A DNA stretch of 6,558 bases from Pseudomonadota bacterium (GTDB taxonomy: Bacteria; Pseudomonadota; Gammaproteobacteria; Steroidobacterales; Steroidobacteraceae): positions 1-6,558 of the forward strand of contig JAJXZV010000334.1 of the NCBI GenBank assembly GCA_021779875.1, in the 5' to 3' direction. Positions 1 through 6,505 of the stretch are shown here, one piece after another. The stretch's first letter is position 1. The number at the start of each line of letters is the position of its first letter. The notes under the pieces are model-generated. The model saw only the letters and a program-made list of their open reading frames with translations, made no database searches and was not told where the DNA came from. The position numbers were made by a program, and so were the translations under genes.

Positions 1-830
1 GCGGCTCGGGGCCGGGCGGGCGGATCCTGCGCACCGATCTGCACGGCGCCGCGCTCGGCCGCGAGGACATGCCGGCGGCGGCGCCTGCCCCGGCGCCGGC
101 GAGCGCCCGGCCGGAGGAGACCACCGAGGTCAAGGTCATCGGGCTGCGCCGCGTGATCGCCGAGCGGCTCGCCGAGGCGAAGCGCAGCATCCCGCACTTC
201 GCCTACGTCGAGGAGGTCGACGTCACCGAACTCGAGGCGTTGCGCCGGCACCTGAACGGCCAACTCGCCCCGCAGGAACCGCCGCTCACCTACCTGCCGT
301 TCGTGATCCAGGCGCTCACCCGGGTGCTGCCGTTCTTTCCGCAATGCAATGCCCGGTACGATGCGGCTCGTACCGTGGTGGTGCGGCACCGCGCCGTGCA
401 CGTCGGCATCGCGACCCAGACGCCCGACGGACTCAAGGTCCCCGTGCTGCGCGACGCCCAGGACCGGTCGCTGTGGGAGCTCGCCGGCGAGATCCGCCGC
501 CTGGCCGAGCGGGCCCGCGGCAATCAGGCGACCCGCGAGGAGCTGGGCGGTTCCACGATCACGATTACGAGCCTGGGAAAGCTCGGCGGCATCGCCTCGA
601 CCCCCATCATCAACGCCCCGGAGGTCGCCATCGTCGGCTTGAACAAGGCGGTGGAGCGCCCGGTGGTGCGCGACGGCGCGGTGGTCGTGCGCCGGATCAT
701 GAATCTGTCCTCCTCGTTCGATCATCGATTCGTGGACGGTTATGATGCCGCCGCCATGATCCAGGCCTTGAAAGAACGGCTCGAGAATCCCGCCACGATC
801 TTCATGCCCCCGAAGGTGAATGCTCCATGA
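1..830 (+). CDS. 2-oxo acid dehydrogenase E2 (dihydrolipoyl acyltransferase), branched-chain type, 3' part only
   Basis: The E2 core enzyme moves the acyl group from lipoamide to CoA in a cytoplasmic 2-oxo acid dehydrogenase complex. The gene enters from the left edge; the first whole codon is at base 3 and 275 residues remain. The first ~18 residues (GSGPGGRILRTDL) match the end of a peripheral subunit-binding domain, so the ATG at 69 is internal and not the start. An Ala/Pro-rich linker follows (bases ~69-120), then the catalytic acyltransferase domain. Near the end HRFVDG (bases 723-740) is the HxxxDG active-site motif with catalytic His and Asp. TPIINAPEVAIVG is also typical of this fold. 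The lipoyl domain must lie upstream. The following aminotransferase gene and the wording of the C-terminal motifs favour a branched-chain (bkd) E2 over pyruvate or 2-oxoglutarate E2. The domain call is very secure; the substrate is inferred. Confidence 0.93.
   Translation, partial: GSGPGGRILRTDLHGAALGREDMPAAAPAPAPASARPEETTEVKVIGLRRVIAERLAEAKRSIPHFAYVEEVDVTELEALRRHLNGQLAPQEPPLTYLPFVIQALTRVLPFFPQCNARYDAARTVVVRHRAVHVGIATQTPDGLKVPVLRDAQDRSLWELAGEIRRLAERARGNQATREELGGSTITITSLGKLGGIASTPIINAPEVAIVGLNKAVERPVVRDGAVVVRRIMNLSSSFDHRFVDGYDAAAMIQALKERLENPATIFMPPKVNAP
813..818 (+). promoter_or_regulatory. Ribosome binding site for the branched-chain aminotransferase
   Basis: AAGGTG lies inside the last codons of the E2 gene, 8 bases before the ATG at 827. 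It matches the Shine-Dalgarno consensus at five of six bases. It supports the 827 start and allows independent initiation in addition to coupling through the ATGA overlap. Confidence 0.6.
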
Positions 831-1834
831 CCGCATCCGTGAACAAGCCGGCGTTCGGCACCGTCCTCGTGTCCCACATGGCCGTGGCCACCTATCGGGA
901 TGGCCGCTGGGGCGGGTCCGAACTCAAGCCCGTGGCGCCGCTCGAGCTCAGCCCCGCCGCGCACGTGCTGCATTACGCGAGCACCTGCTTCGAGGGCTTC
1001 AAGGCCTTCCGGCACGCCGACGGGTCGGTGCACGTGTTCCGCATGCAGCAGCACATCGAGCGCATGCGCCAAAGCGCGCGCCAGCTCGTGCTGCCGGAAC
1101 CGGATGCGGCTCAGCTCGCGGGGATGGTGCGTTCGGTCATCGACCGCTGCCGCGACGCGGTTCCGGAGGCGCCGGGCGCGCTGTACCTGCGGCCGCTGTT
1201 GATCGGCACCAGCGCGAACATCGGCGCCGCCGCGACCCCGTCGGCCGAGGCGACCTTGCTGGTGCTCGCGAGTCCGGTGTGGGATTACTTCGCGGGCGGC
1301 ATGAAGCCGCTGCGCATCCTGGTCGACGACCAGAACACGCGCTCCACCGCGCAGATGGGCGTGGTCAAGACCGGCGGGAACTACGCCGCGGCGCTCGGAC
1401 CGACGCTCGCGGCGCGCGCCAAGTTCCAGGTGGATCAGGTGCTGTTCTGTCCGGGCGGCGAGGTGCAGGAGACCGGGGCTGCGAACTTCCTGCTGCTGCG
1501 CGAAGGCGCGCTGCTGACCCGCAGCCTGGACGGCACCTTCCTGCACGGAGTGACCCGCGATTCGCTGCTGGTGCTCGCGCGCGCCGCCGGCTTCACGGTG
1601 AGCGAACGGGTGTTCGACGTGACCGAGATGCTCGACTGGGTGCGAAGCGGCGAGGCCGCGCTCTCGGGCACGGCGGCGGTGCTGGCGGGGGTCGGGACGC
1701 TGGTCTACCGCGGCGCCGAGCACCGGGTGGGCGGCGGCGACGTCGGCCCGGTCACGCGTTCGCTGCGGGCCGAACTGGTCGCCATCCAGCAGGGCACGTC
1801 ACCGGACCGGCACGGCTGGCTGACGCGCGTCTGA
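827..1834 (+). CDS. ilvE: Branched-chain amino acid aminotransferase (PLP fold class IV)
   Basis: A 335-residue cytoplasmic PLP enzyme exchanging amino groups between leucine, isoleucine or valine and 2-oxoglutarate. The N-terminal region has HYASTCFEGFKAF (about 49-61). KTGGNYAAAL (181-190) carries the expected Schiff-base lysine, K181. QETGAANF (214-221) is the class IV motif with the PLP-contacting Glu (E215). LHGVTRDS (239-246) and GTAAVLAGVG (281-290) fit the cofactor phosphate region. Length is normal for the larger BCAT type. The start is fixed by ATGA overlap with the E2 stop and by AAGGTG 8 bases upstream. Being in one operon with the E2, it probably supplies branched-chain 2-oxo acids to that complex, for catabolism or branched acyl-CoA primers; a biosynthetic role is also possible, since the reaction is reversible. 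The family is secure. The symbol ilvE is given by function; the host may hold another copy. Confidence 0.92.
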   Translation: MTASVNKPAFGTVLVSHMAVATYRDGRWGGSELKPVAPLELSPAAHVLHYASTCFEGFKAFRHADGSVHVFRMQQHIERMRQSARQLVLPEPDAAQLAGMVRSVIDRCRDAVPEAPGALYLRPLLIGTSANIGAAATPSAEATLLVLASPVWDYFAGGMKPLRILVDDQNTRSTAQMGVVKTGGNYAAALGPTLAARAKFQVDQVLFCPGGEVQETGAANFLLLREGALLTRSLDGTFLHGVTRDSLLVLARAAGFTVSERVFDVTEMLDWVRSGEAALSGTAAVLAGVGTLVYRGAEHRVGGGDVGPVTRSLRAELVAIQQGTSPDRHGWLTRV

Positions 1835-1840
1835 GGCGCC

Positions 1841-1876
1841 GAGCGGCGCTCCCGGCGTCCGGCCGGGGTGCCGCTC
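1841..1876. terminator. Bulged GC hairpin between convergent genes, probable two-way terminator
   Basis: Outer arms GAGCGGC (1841-1847) and GCCGCTC (1870-1876) are perfect complements. Inside them CCCGGC (1851-1856) pairs with GCCGGG (1862-1867) around a 5-base loop, joined by a C-G and a G-U pair with one bulged T. The right arm enters the stop codon of the minus-strand gene (1875-1877). An alternative small hairpin, GCGCC/GGCGC at 1836-1849, would compete with it. No T run follows on either strand, so it is not a textbook intrinsic terminator; the role is inferred from position between two convergent stops. Confidence 0.5.
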
Positions 1877-2198
1877 AGTACTCCTGACCGTCCTCGTCGT
1901 CCTCGTCGTCGTCGAGGTCGTCATCCTCGTCGTCTTCGTCCTCGTCCTCGTCGTCCCAGTCGTCGTCTTCTTCCTCGTCGTCGTCCTCGGACTGCGAGCC
2001 GGACCAGCCCTCGGGCTCCTCCGTGGTCTCCAGATCGAGCTCGGCCCAATCGTCGACGTCCAATTCCTCGATGTCGCCGTCGAGATGCTGGATCTCGACG
2101 ATCTCCCGATCCTCGTCGACCTTGAGGACTTGGAAGGTCTCCTCGTTCTCGAGGTCCTCGTACCACTGCCCGACGATCGGTTCGTACTCTCTACCCAC
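1875..2198 (-). CDS. Small acidic protein, DUF6763-like N-terminal half with Asp/Glu tail
   Basis: Function unknown. From the GTG at 2198 it has 107 residues. Residues ~4-58 ([20 protein letters not shown] onward, with [13 protein letters not shown]) look like a compact conserved domain. From memory this resembles small proteins of gammaproteobacteria grouped as DUF6763; I cannot confirm this by search. EPEGWSG (61-67) follows, then residues 71-103 are all Asp or Glu except W81 and L95. There is no signal peptide or membrane segment, so it is probably cytosolic. The frame stays open to a TTG at 2270, but I prefer GTG 2198: AGAAGGA lies 9 bases upstream, the domain begins right after it, and the best promoter candidate lies between the two starts. 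The gene converges on the aminotransferase and diverges from proB. The tail might bind metal or basic proteins; that is speculation. Confidence 0.8.
   Translation of the reverse strand: MGREYEPIVGQWYEDLENEETFQVLKVDEDREIVEIQHLDGDIEELDVDDWAELDLETTEEPEGWSGSQSEDDDEEEDDDWDDEDEDEDDEDDDLDDDEDDEDGQEY
1890..1988 (-). repeat. Low-complexity GAC/GAG codon tract coding the acidic tail
   Basis: On the plus strand this is a near-continuous TCGTC/TCCTC pattern of mixed GTC, CTC and TTC triplets. Read on the minus strand it gives 31 Asp or Glu in 33 codons. It is imperfect, mixing GAC, GAT, GAG and GAA, so it is kept at protein level and not a pure DNA satellite, but it could still expand or shrink by slippage in steps of three. 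Confidence 0.75.
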
Positions 2199-2207
2199 GG
2201 TTGCCCG

Positions 2208-2214
2208 TCCTTCT
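2208..2214 (-). promoter_or_regulatory. Ribosome binding site that sets the GTG start of the acidic protein
   Basis: Read on the minus strand, AGAAGGA lies 9 bases before the GTG at 2198-2196. It is the main reason for choosing that start over the upstream TTG at 2270. Confidence 0.5.
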
Positions 2215-2245
2215 CTGGCGCTGCCCGACTGTGGCGCGTCGGCGA

Positions 2246-2275
2246 ATATTAGGGGAGGCTGCTCGTGCAAGTAAA
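2246..2275 (-). promoter_or_regulatory. Candidate sigma-70 promoter for the acidic protein gene
   Basis: On the minus strand TTTACT (2275-2270) and TAATAT (2251-2246) are 18 bases apart, each matching four of six consensus bases. Transcription would start near 2239, leaving about 40 bases before the GTG at 2198. The block is clearly richer in A/T than its surroundings, as expected for a promoter in a high-GC genome. The -35 hexamer overlaps the leader region of proB, so the two divergent units may affect each other. Confidence 0.35.
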
Positions 2276-2294
2276 TGGCAATATGGCGGCATGA
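2251..2294 (+). other. Candidate leader mini-ORF with strong Shine-Dalgarno before proB
   Basis: AGGGGAGG (2251-2258) is the strongest Shine-Dalgarno in the gap. It is 6 bases from a GTG at 2265 that opens a nine-codon frame (MQVNGNMAA) ending in TGA at 2292-2294. This stop overlaps the proB ATG at 2291 as ATGA, an arrangement suited to termination and re-initiation. The same Shine-Dalgarno is 32 bases from the proB ATG, too far to serve it directly. The peptide has no proline codons, so a proline-sensing attenuator is not suggested. It could be chance in so short a stretch. Confidence 0.25.
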
Positions 2295-3430
2295 CCATGG
2301 CAGATCGCAAGGCCGCGGCGCGCCGCTTGAGCGAGGCGAGGCGCGTCGTCGTCAAAGTGGGCTCGGCGCTGCTGGTGGACGCCGACAAGGGACGGCTGAA
2401 CCGCCACTGGCTCGCGAGCCTCGCCGCGGACCTGGTGCGGATGCGCCGGCGCGGCCAGGACGTGATCATGGTCTCCTCCGGCGCGATCGCCCTCGGCCGC
2501 CGTCACCTGAAGCTCGGCTCCGGCCGGCTCAAGCTCGAGGAGAGCCAGGCGGCCGCGGCGGTCGGCCAGATCCGCCTGGCGCACGCGTACAAGGAGTTGC
2601 TCGACGAGCACGGGGTCACGGTGGCGCAGATCCTGCTCACCCTGGGCGACACCGAGCAGCGGCGCCGCTACCTGAACGCGCGCGGCACCCTGAACACCCT
2701 GCTCGCGCTCGGCGCGGTGCCGGTGATCAACGAGAACGACACGGTCGCGACCGCCGAGATCCGCTACGGCGACAACGACCGGCTGGCCGCGCGGGTCGCG
2801 CAGATGGTCGGTGCCGACTGCCTGGTGCTGCTGTCGGACATCGACGGGCTGTACACCGCGGATCCCAACGAGGATCCGGACGCCGAGTTCATCACGCGCG
2901 TGCTCGAGATCAGCCCCGAGATCGAGGCCATGGCCGGCGGATCGAGCAGCGAGGTCGGCTCGGGAGGCATGCAGACCAAGATCGCGGCCGCGAAGATCGC
3001 GGTCGGCGCGGGCTGCCACCTGTGCATCGCCAAGGGCGCCTTCGAGCACCCGCTCACGCGCATCGAGGAGGGCGCACGCTGCACCTGGTTCGTGCCGTCC
3101 TCGACGCCGGTGGCGATGCGCAAGCAGTGGATTGCGGGCACGCTGCGCCCGGCGGGCGCCCTCACGGTGGACGATGGGGCGGCGCGCGCGCTGCTCGACG
3201 GCAAGAGTCTGCTGCCGGCGGGGGTGATCCGGGCGCTCGGCCGCTTCGAGCGCGGCGACACGGTGAGCATCATGGGGCCGAACGGCGCGGAGATCGCCCG
3301 CGGCATCTGCGCCTACTCGGACGCCGATACGGCGCGCATCATGGGGCGGCAATCGGCCGAGATCGAGCGCCTGCTGGGCTTCCGCGGCCGGGACGAGATC
3401 GTGCACCGCGACGACCTGGTTCTGCTGTGA
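2291..3430 (+). CDS. proB: Glutamate 5-kinase with C-terminal PUA domain
   Basis: Phosphorylates the gamma-carboxyl of glutamate with ATP, the first and usually proline-inhibited step of proline synthesis, in the cytoplasm. It is 379 residues from this ATG, or 377 from the ATG at 2297, close to the usual ~370. The amino acid kinase domain (about 17-265) shows VKVGSALL (21-28), VSSGAIALG (61-69), PVINENDTV (144-152), [12 protein letters not shown] (159-170), [12 protein letters not shown] (181-192) and [15 protein letters not shown] (223-237). A PUA domain covers about 283-366. The direct Shine-Dalgarno is weak (GGCGG only), so start choice between 2291 and 2297 is open. The stop overlaps the proA GTG as [18 protein letters not shown] and SDIDGLY read more like alphaproteobacterial ProB than the Pseudomonas or E. 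coli form (from memory). Confidence 0.95.
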   Translation: MTMADRKAAARRLSEARRVVVKVGSALLVDADKGRLNRHWLASLAADLVRMRRRGQDVIMVSSGAIALGRRHLKLGSGRLKLEESQAAAAVGQIRLAHAYKELLDEHGVTVAQILLTLGDTEQRRRYLNARGTLNTLLALGAVPVINENDTVATAEIRYGDNDRLAARVAQMVGADCLVLLSDIDGLYTADPNEDPDAEFITRVLEISPEIEAMAGGSSSEVGSGGMQTKIAAAKIAVGAGCHLCIAKGAFEHPLTRIEEGARCTWFVPSSTPVAMRKQWIAGTLRPAGALTVDDGAARALLDGKSLLPAGVIRALGRFERGDTVSIMGPNGAEIARGICAYSDADTARIMGRQSAEIERLLGFRGRDEIVHRDDLVLL

Positions 3431-4692
3431 ATTCCCCGCCGGTGGCCGAGATGATGAGGGAGATCGGCCGCGCGGCGCGCGGCGCGGCGCTGGTGCTCGG
3501 CCAGGCCCCGCGCGCTCAGAAGGATCAGGCGCTGCACGCGGCCGCGGCGGCGCTGCGCGCGGATCGGGCCGCGATCCTCGCGGCCAACGAGCGCGATCGG
3601 CAGGCGGCCGCCCCGGGGCTCACGGCGGCGATGGCCGACCGCCTGCGGCTCGACGAGGCGCGCATCGAGGCGATGGCGCGCGGGCTGGAGGAGATCGCCG
3701 CGCTCGAGGATCCCATCGGCGGCGTGCTCGCCGACTGGCGCCGTCCGAACGGCATGCGGATCCAGCGGGTGCGCGTGCCGATCGGCGTGATCGGCATCAT
3801 CTACGAGAGCCGGCCGAACGTCACCGCGGACGCCGGCGGGCTGTGCCTGAAGTCGGGCAACGCGGTGATCCTGCGCGGCGGCTCCGAGAGCCTCGAGTCG
3901 AACCGGGCGATCCACGCCTGCCTCGAGCGCGGGCTCGAGGCGGCGGGTCTGCCGGCGAGCGCCATCCAGCTCGTGCCGACCGCCGACCGGGCGGCGGTCG
4001 GCTGCCTGCTCGCGGACATGACCGAGTACGTCGACGTGATCGTGCCGCGCGGCGGCAAGGCGCTGATCGAGCGGGTGCAGCGCGAGGCCCGGGTTCCCGT
4101 GATCGGCCACCTCGAGGGCATCTGCCACGTCTACGTCGATCGGGCCGCGGATCCGGCGATGGCCCGCCGGATCGTGCTCAACGCCAAGATGCGCCGCACG
4201 GGTATCTGCGGCGCCGCGGAGACGCTCCTCGTGGACCGCGCCGGCGCACCCGCGCAGCTCGCGCCCCTGGTGCGGATGCTGCTCGACGCCGGCTGCGAGG
4301 TGCGCGGCGACGCCGACTGCCAGCGGGTCGATGCGCGCGTCGTGCCGGCGACGGAGGCCGACTGGAACGCCGAGTACCTGGACGCCATCATCGCGGTGCG
4401 GGTGGTGGACGGGTTGGAGGCGGCCATCCAACACATCGGTGCGCACGGCTCGCAGCACACCGACTGCATCGTGACCGAGGATGCGGCGGCCGCGGAGCGC
4501 TTCCTCGCGCGCGTGGACAGCGCCATCGTCCTGCACAACGCCTCCACCCAGTTCGCCGACGGCGGCGAGTTCGGCATGGGCGCCGAGATCGGCATCAGCA
4601 CCGACAAGCTGCACGCGCGCGGGCCCGTCGGCGTGGAGCAGCTGACCAGCTACAAGTACCTGGTGCGCGGCACCGGCCAGACCCGCGACTGA
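3427..4692 (+). CDS. proA: Glutamate-5-semialdehyde (gamma-glutamyl phosphate) reductase
   Basis: Reduces the ProB product gamma-glutamyl phosphate with NADPH to glutamate semialdehyde, which cyclises to pyrroline-5-carboxylate, the substrate of ProC. It is 421 residues; the E. coli enzyme has 417. It belongs to the aldehyde dehydrogenase superfamily. [15 protein letters not shown] (119-133) is the nucleotide-binding region, [15 protein letters not shown] (254-268) holds the catalytic Cys at 261, and [20 protein letters not shown] (364-383) is the ProA signature. The GTG at 3427 overlaps the proB stop, giving tight coupling that suits channelling of the unstable phosphate intermediate; no Shine-Dalgarno is seen. 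ATG 3451 is an alternative start eight codons later. [13 protein letters not shown] and STQF resemble alphaproteobacterial ProA; gammaproteobacteria I recall have variants such as RPGVCNAMETLL and STRF. ProC is not in the window. Confidence 0.96.
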   Translation: MNSPPVAEMMREIGRAARGAALVLGQAPRAQKDQALHAAAAALRADRAAILAANERDRQAAAPGLTAAMADRLRLDEARIEAMARGLEEIAALEDPIGGVLADWRRPNGMRIQRVRVPIGVIGIIYESRPNVTADAGGLCLKSGNAVILRGGSESLESNRAIHACLERGLEAAGLPASAIQLVPTADRAAVGCLLADMTEYVDVIVPRGGKALIERVQREARVPVIGHLEGICHVYVDRAADPAMARRIVLNAKMRRTGICGAAETLLVDRAGAPAQLAPLVRMLLDAGCEVRGDADCQRVDARVVPATEADWNAEYLDAIIAVRVVDGLEAAIQHIGAHGSQHTDCIVTEDAAAAERFLARVDSAIVLHNASTQFADGGEFGMGAEIGISTDKLHARGPVGVEQLTSYKYLVRGTGQTRD

Positions 4693-4715
4693 GGGGTGCG
4701 GCGCACCCCGGTCAG
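4689..4715. terminator. Hairpin holding both convergent stop codons
   Basis: GGGGTGC (4693-4699) and GCACCCC (4703-4709) form a perfect 7-base-pair stem with a GGC loop. CTGA (4689-4692) and TCAG (4712-4715) add four pairs after a two-base bulge (4710-4711), so the proA stop (4690-4692) and the GH15 stop (4712-4714) pair with each other. No T run follows on either side, so it is a strong hairpin but not a canonical intrinsic terminator. Two-way termination or mRNA 3'-end protection is inferred from position. Confidence 0.6.
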
Positions 4716-6505
4716 AGCATCGCCTCCCACGATCGGCTCAGGCGCGTCGCACAGGTGATGATGCCCACCATGCTGTAGGTTTGCGGGAAGTTGCCCCATT
4801 GCTCGCCGCTGACCGGATCGATGTCCTCGGAGAGCAAGCCCGCACCGTTGCGCCGGCGCAGCAGGCTCTCGAAGATCTCGCGCGCCTCGGTCACGCGGCC
4901 GACCGCGGCGAGTGCGTTGACGTACCAGAAGGAGCACATGGTGAAGGTGTTCGCCGGCACGCCGAAGTCGTCGGCATGCCGGTACCGGTAGACCAGGTCG
5001 CCGCGCACCAGCTCGCGCTCGATGGCGCTCAGGGTGGCGGCGAAGCGCGGATCGCCGGCCTCGATGATGCCGAATTCCGGCATCAGCAGCGCGGTGGCGT
5101 CGAGGTCCTCGCCCTCGAAGGCGCCAGTGAAGGACTGCCGCGACTCGTTCCAGGCGCGCGCAAGGATTTCGCCGCGCATGGCCTCCGCGCTGGCGCGCCA
5201 GGCCGCCGCGCGTCCGCCGATGCCCAGGTGCGCGGCAATGCGCGCCAGCCGGTCGCAGGCGGCCCAGCACATCACCGCCGAGAAGGTGTGCACGCGCTCG
5301 GTGCCGCGAAACTCCCAGGGACCGGCGTCCGGCGCGCCGAACATCTTCAGCGAGCGCTCGCCGAGCGCCTCCATGCGCGCGAACAAGGACGCATCGCCCG
5401 GCCGAGTGAGCCGCTGGTCGAAGAACAGCTGGCGTGCGGCGAGCACCACCGCGCCGTACACGTCGTGCTGGGCCTGGCGGTAGGCGAGATTGCCGATGCG
5501 CACGGGGCCCATCCCCCGGTAGCCGGCGAGGCCCCCAGCCAACCGCTCCTCGATGTGCGCCTCGCCGCTGATGCCGTACAGGGGCTGCAGGTCGCCGCCG
5601 GGATTGCGGGCGACGATCTGGTCGAGGTAGCGCAGGTACCCCTCCATGGTGTTGGTCGCGCCCAGCCGGTTGAGGGCGAGAATCACGAAGAAGCTGTCGC
5701 GCAGCCAGCAGTAGCGGTAGTCCCAGTTGCGGCCGCTGTCGGCGATCTCAGGGACGGAGGTGGTGAGCGCCGCGAGCACGGCGCCGGTATCCTCGTAGGT
5801 GCACAGTTTGAGCGTGATCGCCGCGCGGATCACCTCCGGCTGCCAGTCGAAGGGCACCGCGAGGCCGCGGGTCCACTCCCGCCAGTACTGGCGGGTCTCT
5901 TCGAGCCAATGGCGCGCGAGACCGAGCGGCGTCTCCTCGATGGTTTCGTCGGGCGCGAGCACGAAGGCAAGCGGCGCATCGAGCACCATGGCGCTCTGCT
6001 CGAGCAGCGGCGCTAACGAGGCATTCGTGGTAACGCGGTACGCGAGCCGGGGCGAGATGAAGCGGATGTGGTGGCTGCCGGGCACCCGCTGGGGCTCGCC
6101 GAGCCCCTCGCCGTGGGCGGGACGCAGCCGCACCGTGAGGATGGGCCGGCCCGCGAGCGGCTCGATCATCCGCACCAGCGCCATCGGCCGGTAATTTCGG
6201 CCACGCGAGCGAAAACGCGGGCAGAAGTCGGTGATCCGCACGGCATTGCCGGCGACGTCGGTGAGCAGGGTCTCGACGATCGCCGTGTTGCGCTCGTAAC
6301 TGCGCCGATGGGTGGCCAGACCGCGCAGATCGACGGCGAACACGCCGCTCGCGGCGTCGCCTCCCTCGGGCCGCAGCAGAGCGCAGAACACCGGATCCGC
6401 ATCCGGGCGCGGCAGGCAGGCCCACACGATCCGCCCGCGCGCGTCGATCAGGGCCGACACCTGGCAATTGCCGATGACCGCAAGATCCAGATCGGCGCCG
6501 CTCAT
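4712..6505 (-). CDS. Glycoside hydrolase family 15 (glucoamylase/trehalase-like)
   Basis: 597 residues, the normal length for bacterial cytoplasmic GH15 proteins. These inverting enzymes release glucose from alpha-glucosides; members include glucoamylases, glucodextranases and trehalases. An N-terminal beta-rich region (about 1-215) begins with LAVIGNCQVSALID (8-21) and has DPVF (37-40). The (alpha/alpha)6 barrel follows, with RNWDYRYCWLRD (259-270), AGYRGMGPVRIGN (327-339) and the general-acid segment GPWEFRG (395-401, E398). The catalytic-base segment is LLSEDIDPVSGEQWGNFPQ (557-575), with E560 the likely base. No signal peptide is seen, so the substrate is intracellular. The ATG overlaps the stop of the preceding gene as ATGA, with no Shine-Dalgarno, implying coupled translation. 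If that neighbour is otsB, trehalose or a related storage sugar is the likely substrate. The family is secure; the substrate is not. Confidence 0.92.
   Translation of the reverse strand: MSGADLDLAVIGNCQVSALIDARGRIVWACLPRPDADPVFCALLRPEGGDAASGVFAVDLRGLATHRRSYERNTAIVETLLTDVAGNAVRITDFCPRFRSRGRNYRPMALVRMIEPLAGRPILTVRLRPAHGEGLGEPQRVPGSHHIRFISPRLAYRVTTNASLAPLLEQSAMVLDAPLAFVLAPDETIEETPLGLARHWLEETRQYWREWTRGLAVPFDWQPEVIRAAITLKLCTYEDTGAVLAALTTSVPEIADSGRNWDYRYCWLRDSFFVILALNRLGATNTMEGYLRYLDQIVARNPGGDLQPLYGISGEAHIEERLAGGLAGYRGMGPVRIGNLAYRQAQHDVYGAVVLAARQLFFDQRLTRPGDASLFARMEALGERSLKMFGAPDAGPWEFRGTERVHTFSAVMCWAACDRLARIAAHLGIGGRAAAWRASAEAMRGEILARAWNESRQSFTGAFEGEDLDATALLMPEFGIIEAGDPRFAATLSAIERELVRGDLVYRYRHADDFGVPANTFTMCSFWYVNALAAVGRVTEAREIFESLLRRRNGAGLLSEDIDPVSGEQWGNFPQTYSMVGIITCATRLSRSWEAML

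Noticed and set aside
69..71. ATG at 69 as the start of the E2 gene.
   Set aside because: The frame is open to the window edge, and the codons before 69 spell the end of a subunit-binding domain, so the real start is upstream of the window.
740..1723. Minus-strand open frame of 327 residues opposite the aminotransferase.
   Set aside because: It is an antisense shadow produced by high-GC codon use. It is rich in His, Arg and Ala and shows no motifs, while the plus strand holds a complete enzyme.
1884..1990. The TCGTC-rich tract as a CRISPR or regulatory tandem repeat.
   Set aside because: There is no repeat/spacer structure; it is imperfect triplet repetition explained by the Asp/Glu codons of the minus-strand gene.
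1868..2125. Plus-strand Arg/Pro-rich frame opposite the acidic protein.
   Set aside because: Arg-rich content is the expected complement of GAC/GAG repeats read backwards; no ribosome site and no domain.
2249..3406. Minus-strand open frame of 385 residues opposite proB.
   Set aside because: Shadow frame in GC-rich DNA, with no recognisable domain; proB on the plus strand is complete.
2275..3426. Frame +1 stays open across all of proB and joins the proA frame, suggesting an 805-residue fusion.
   Set aside because: The translated N-terminal part is an Arg/Gly/Ala-rich shadow of proB with no domain. The ProA family begins at about 3427, where a GTGA overlap gives a natural start.
3465..3492. 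GCGCGGCGCGC-type palindromic run at the start of proA.
   Set aside because: It encodes the normal Ala/Arg-rich N-terminal helix (GRAARGAA) of ProA, and such runs are expected at this GC content.
3313..4614. Minus-strand open frame of 433 residues opposite proA and the end of proB.
   Set aside because: Shadow frame spanning two real genes, rich in His, Arg, Ala and Asp with no family motif.
4781..6016. Plus-strand open frame of 411 residues opposite the GH15 gene.
   Set aside because: The minus strand carries clear GH15 motifs throughout; the plus-strand product has none.
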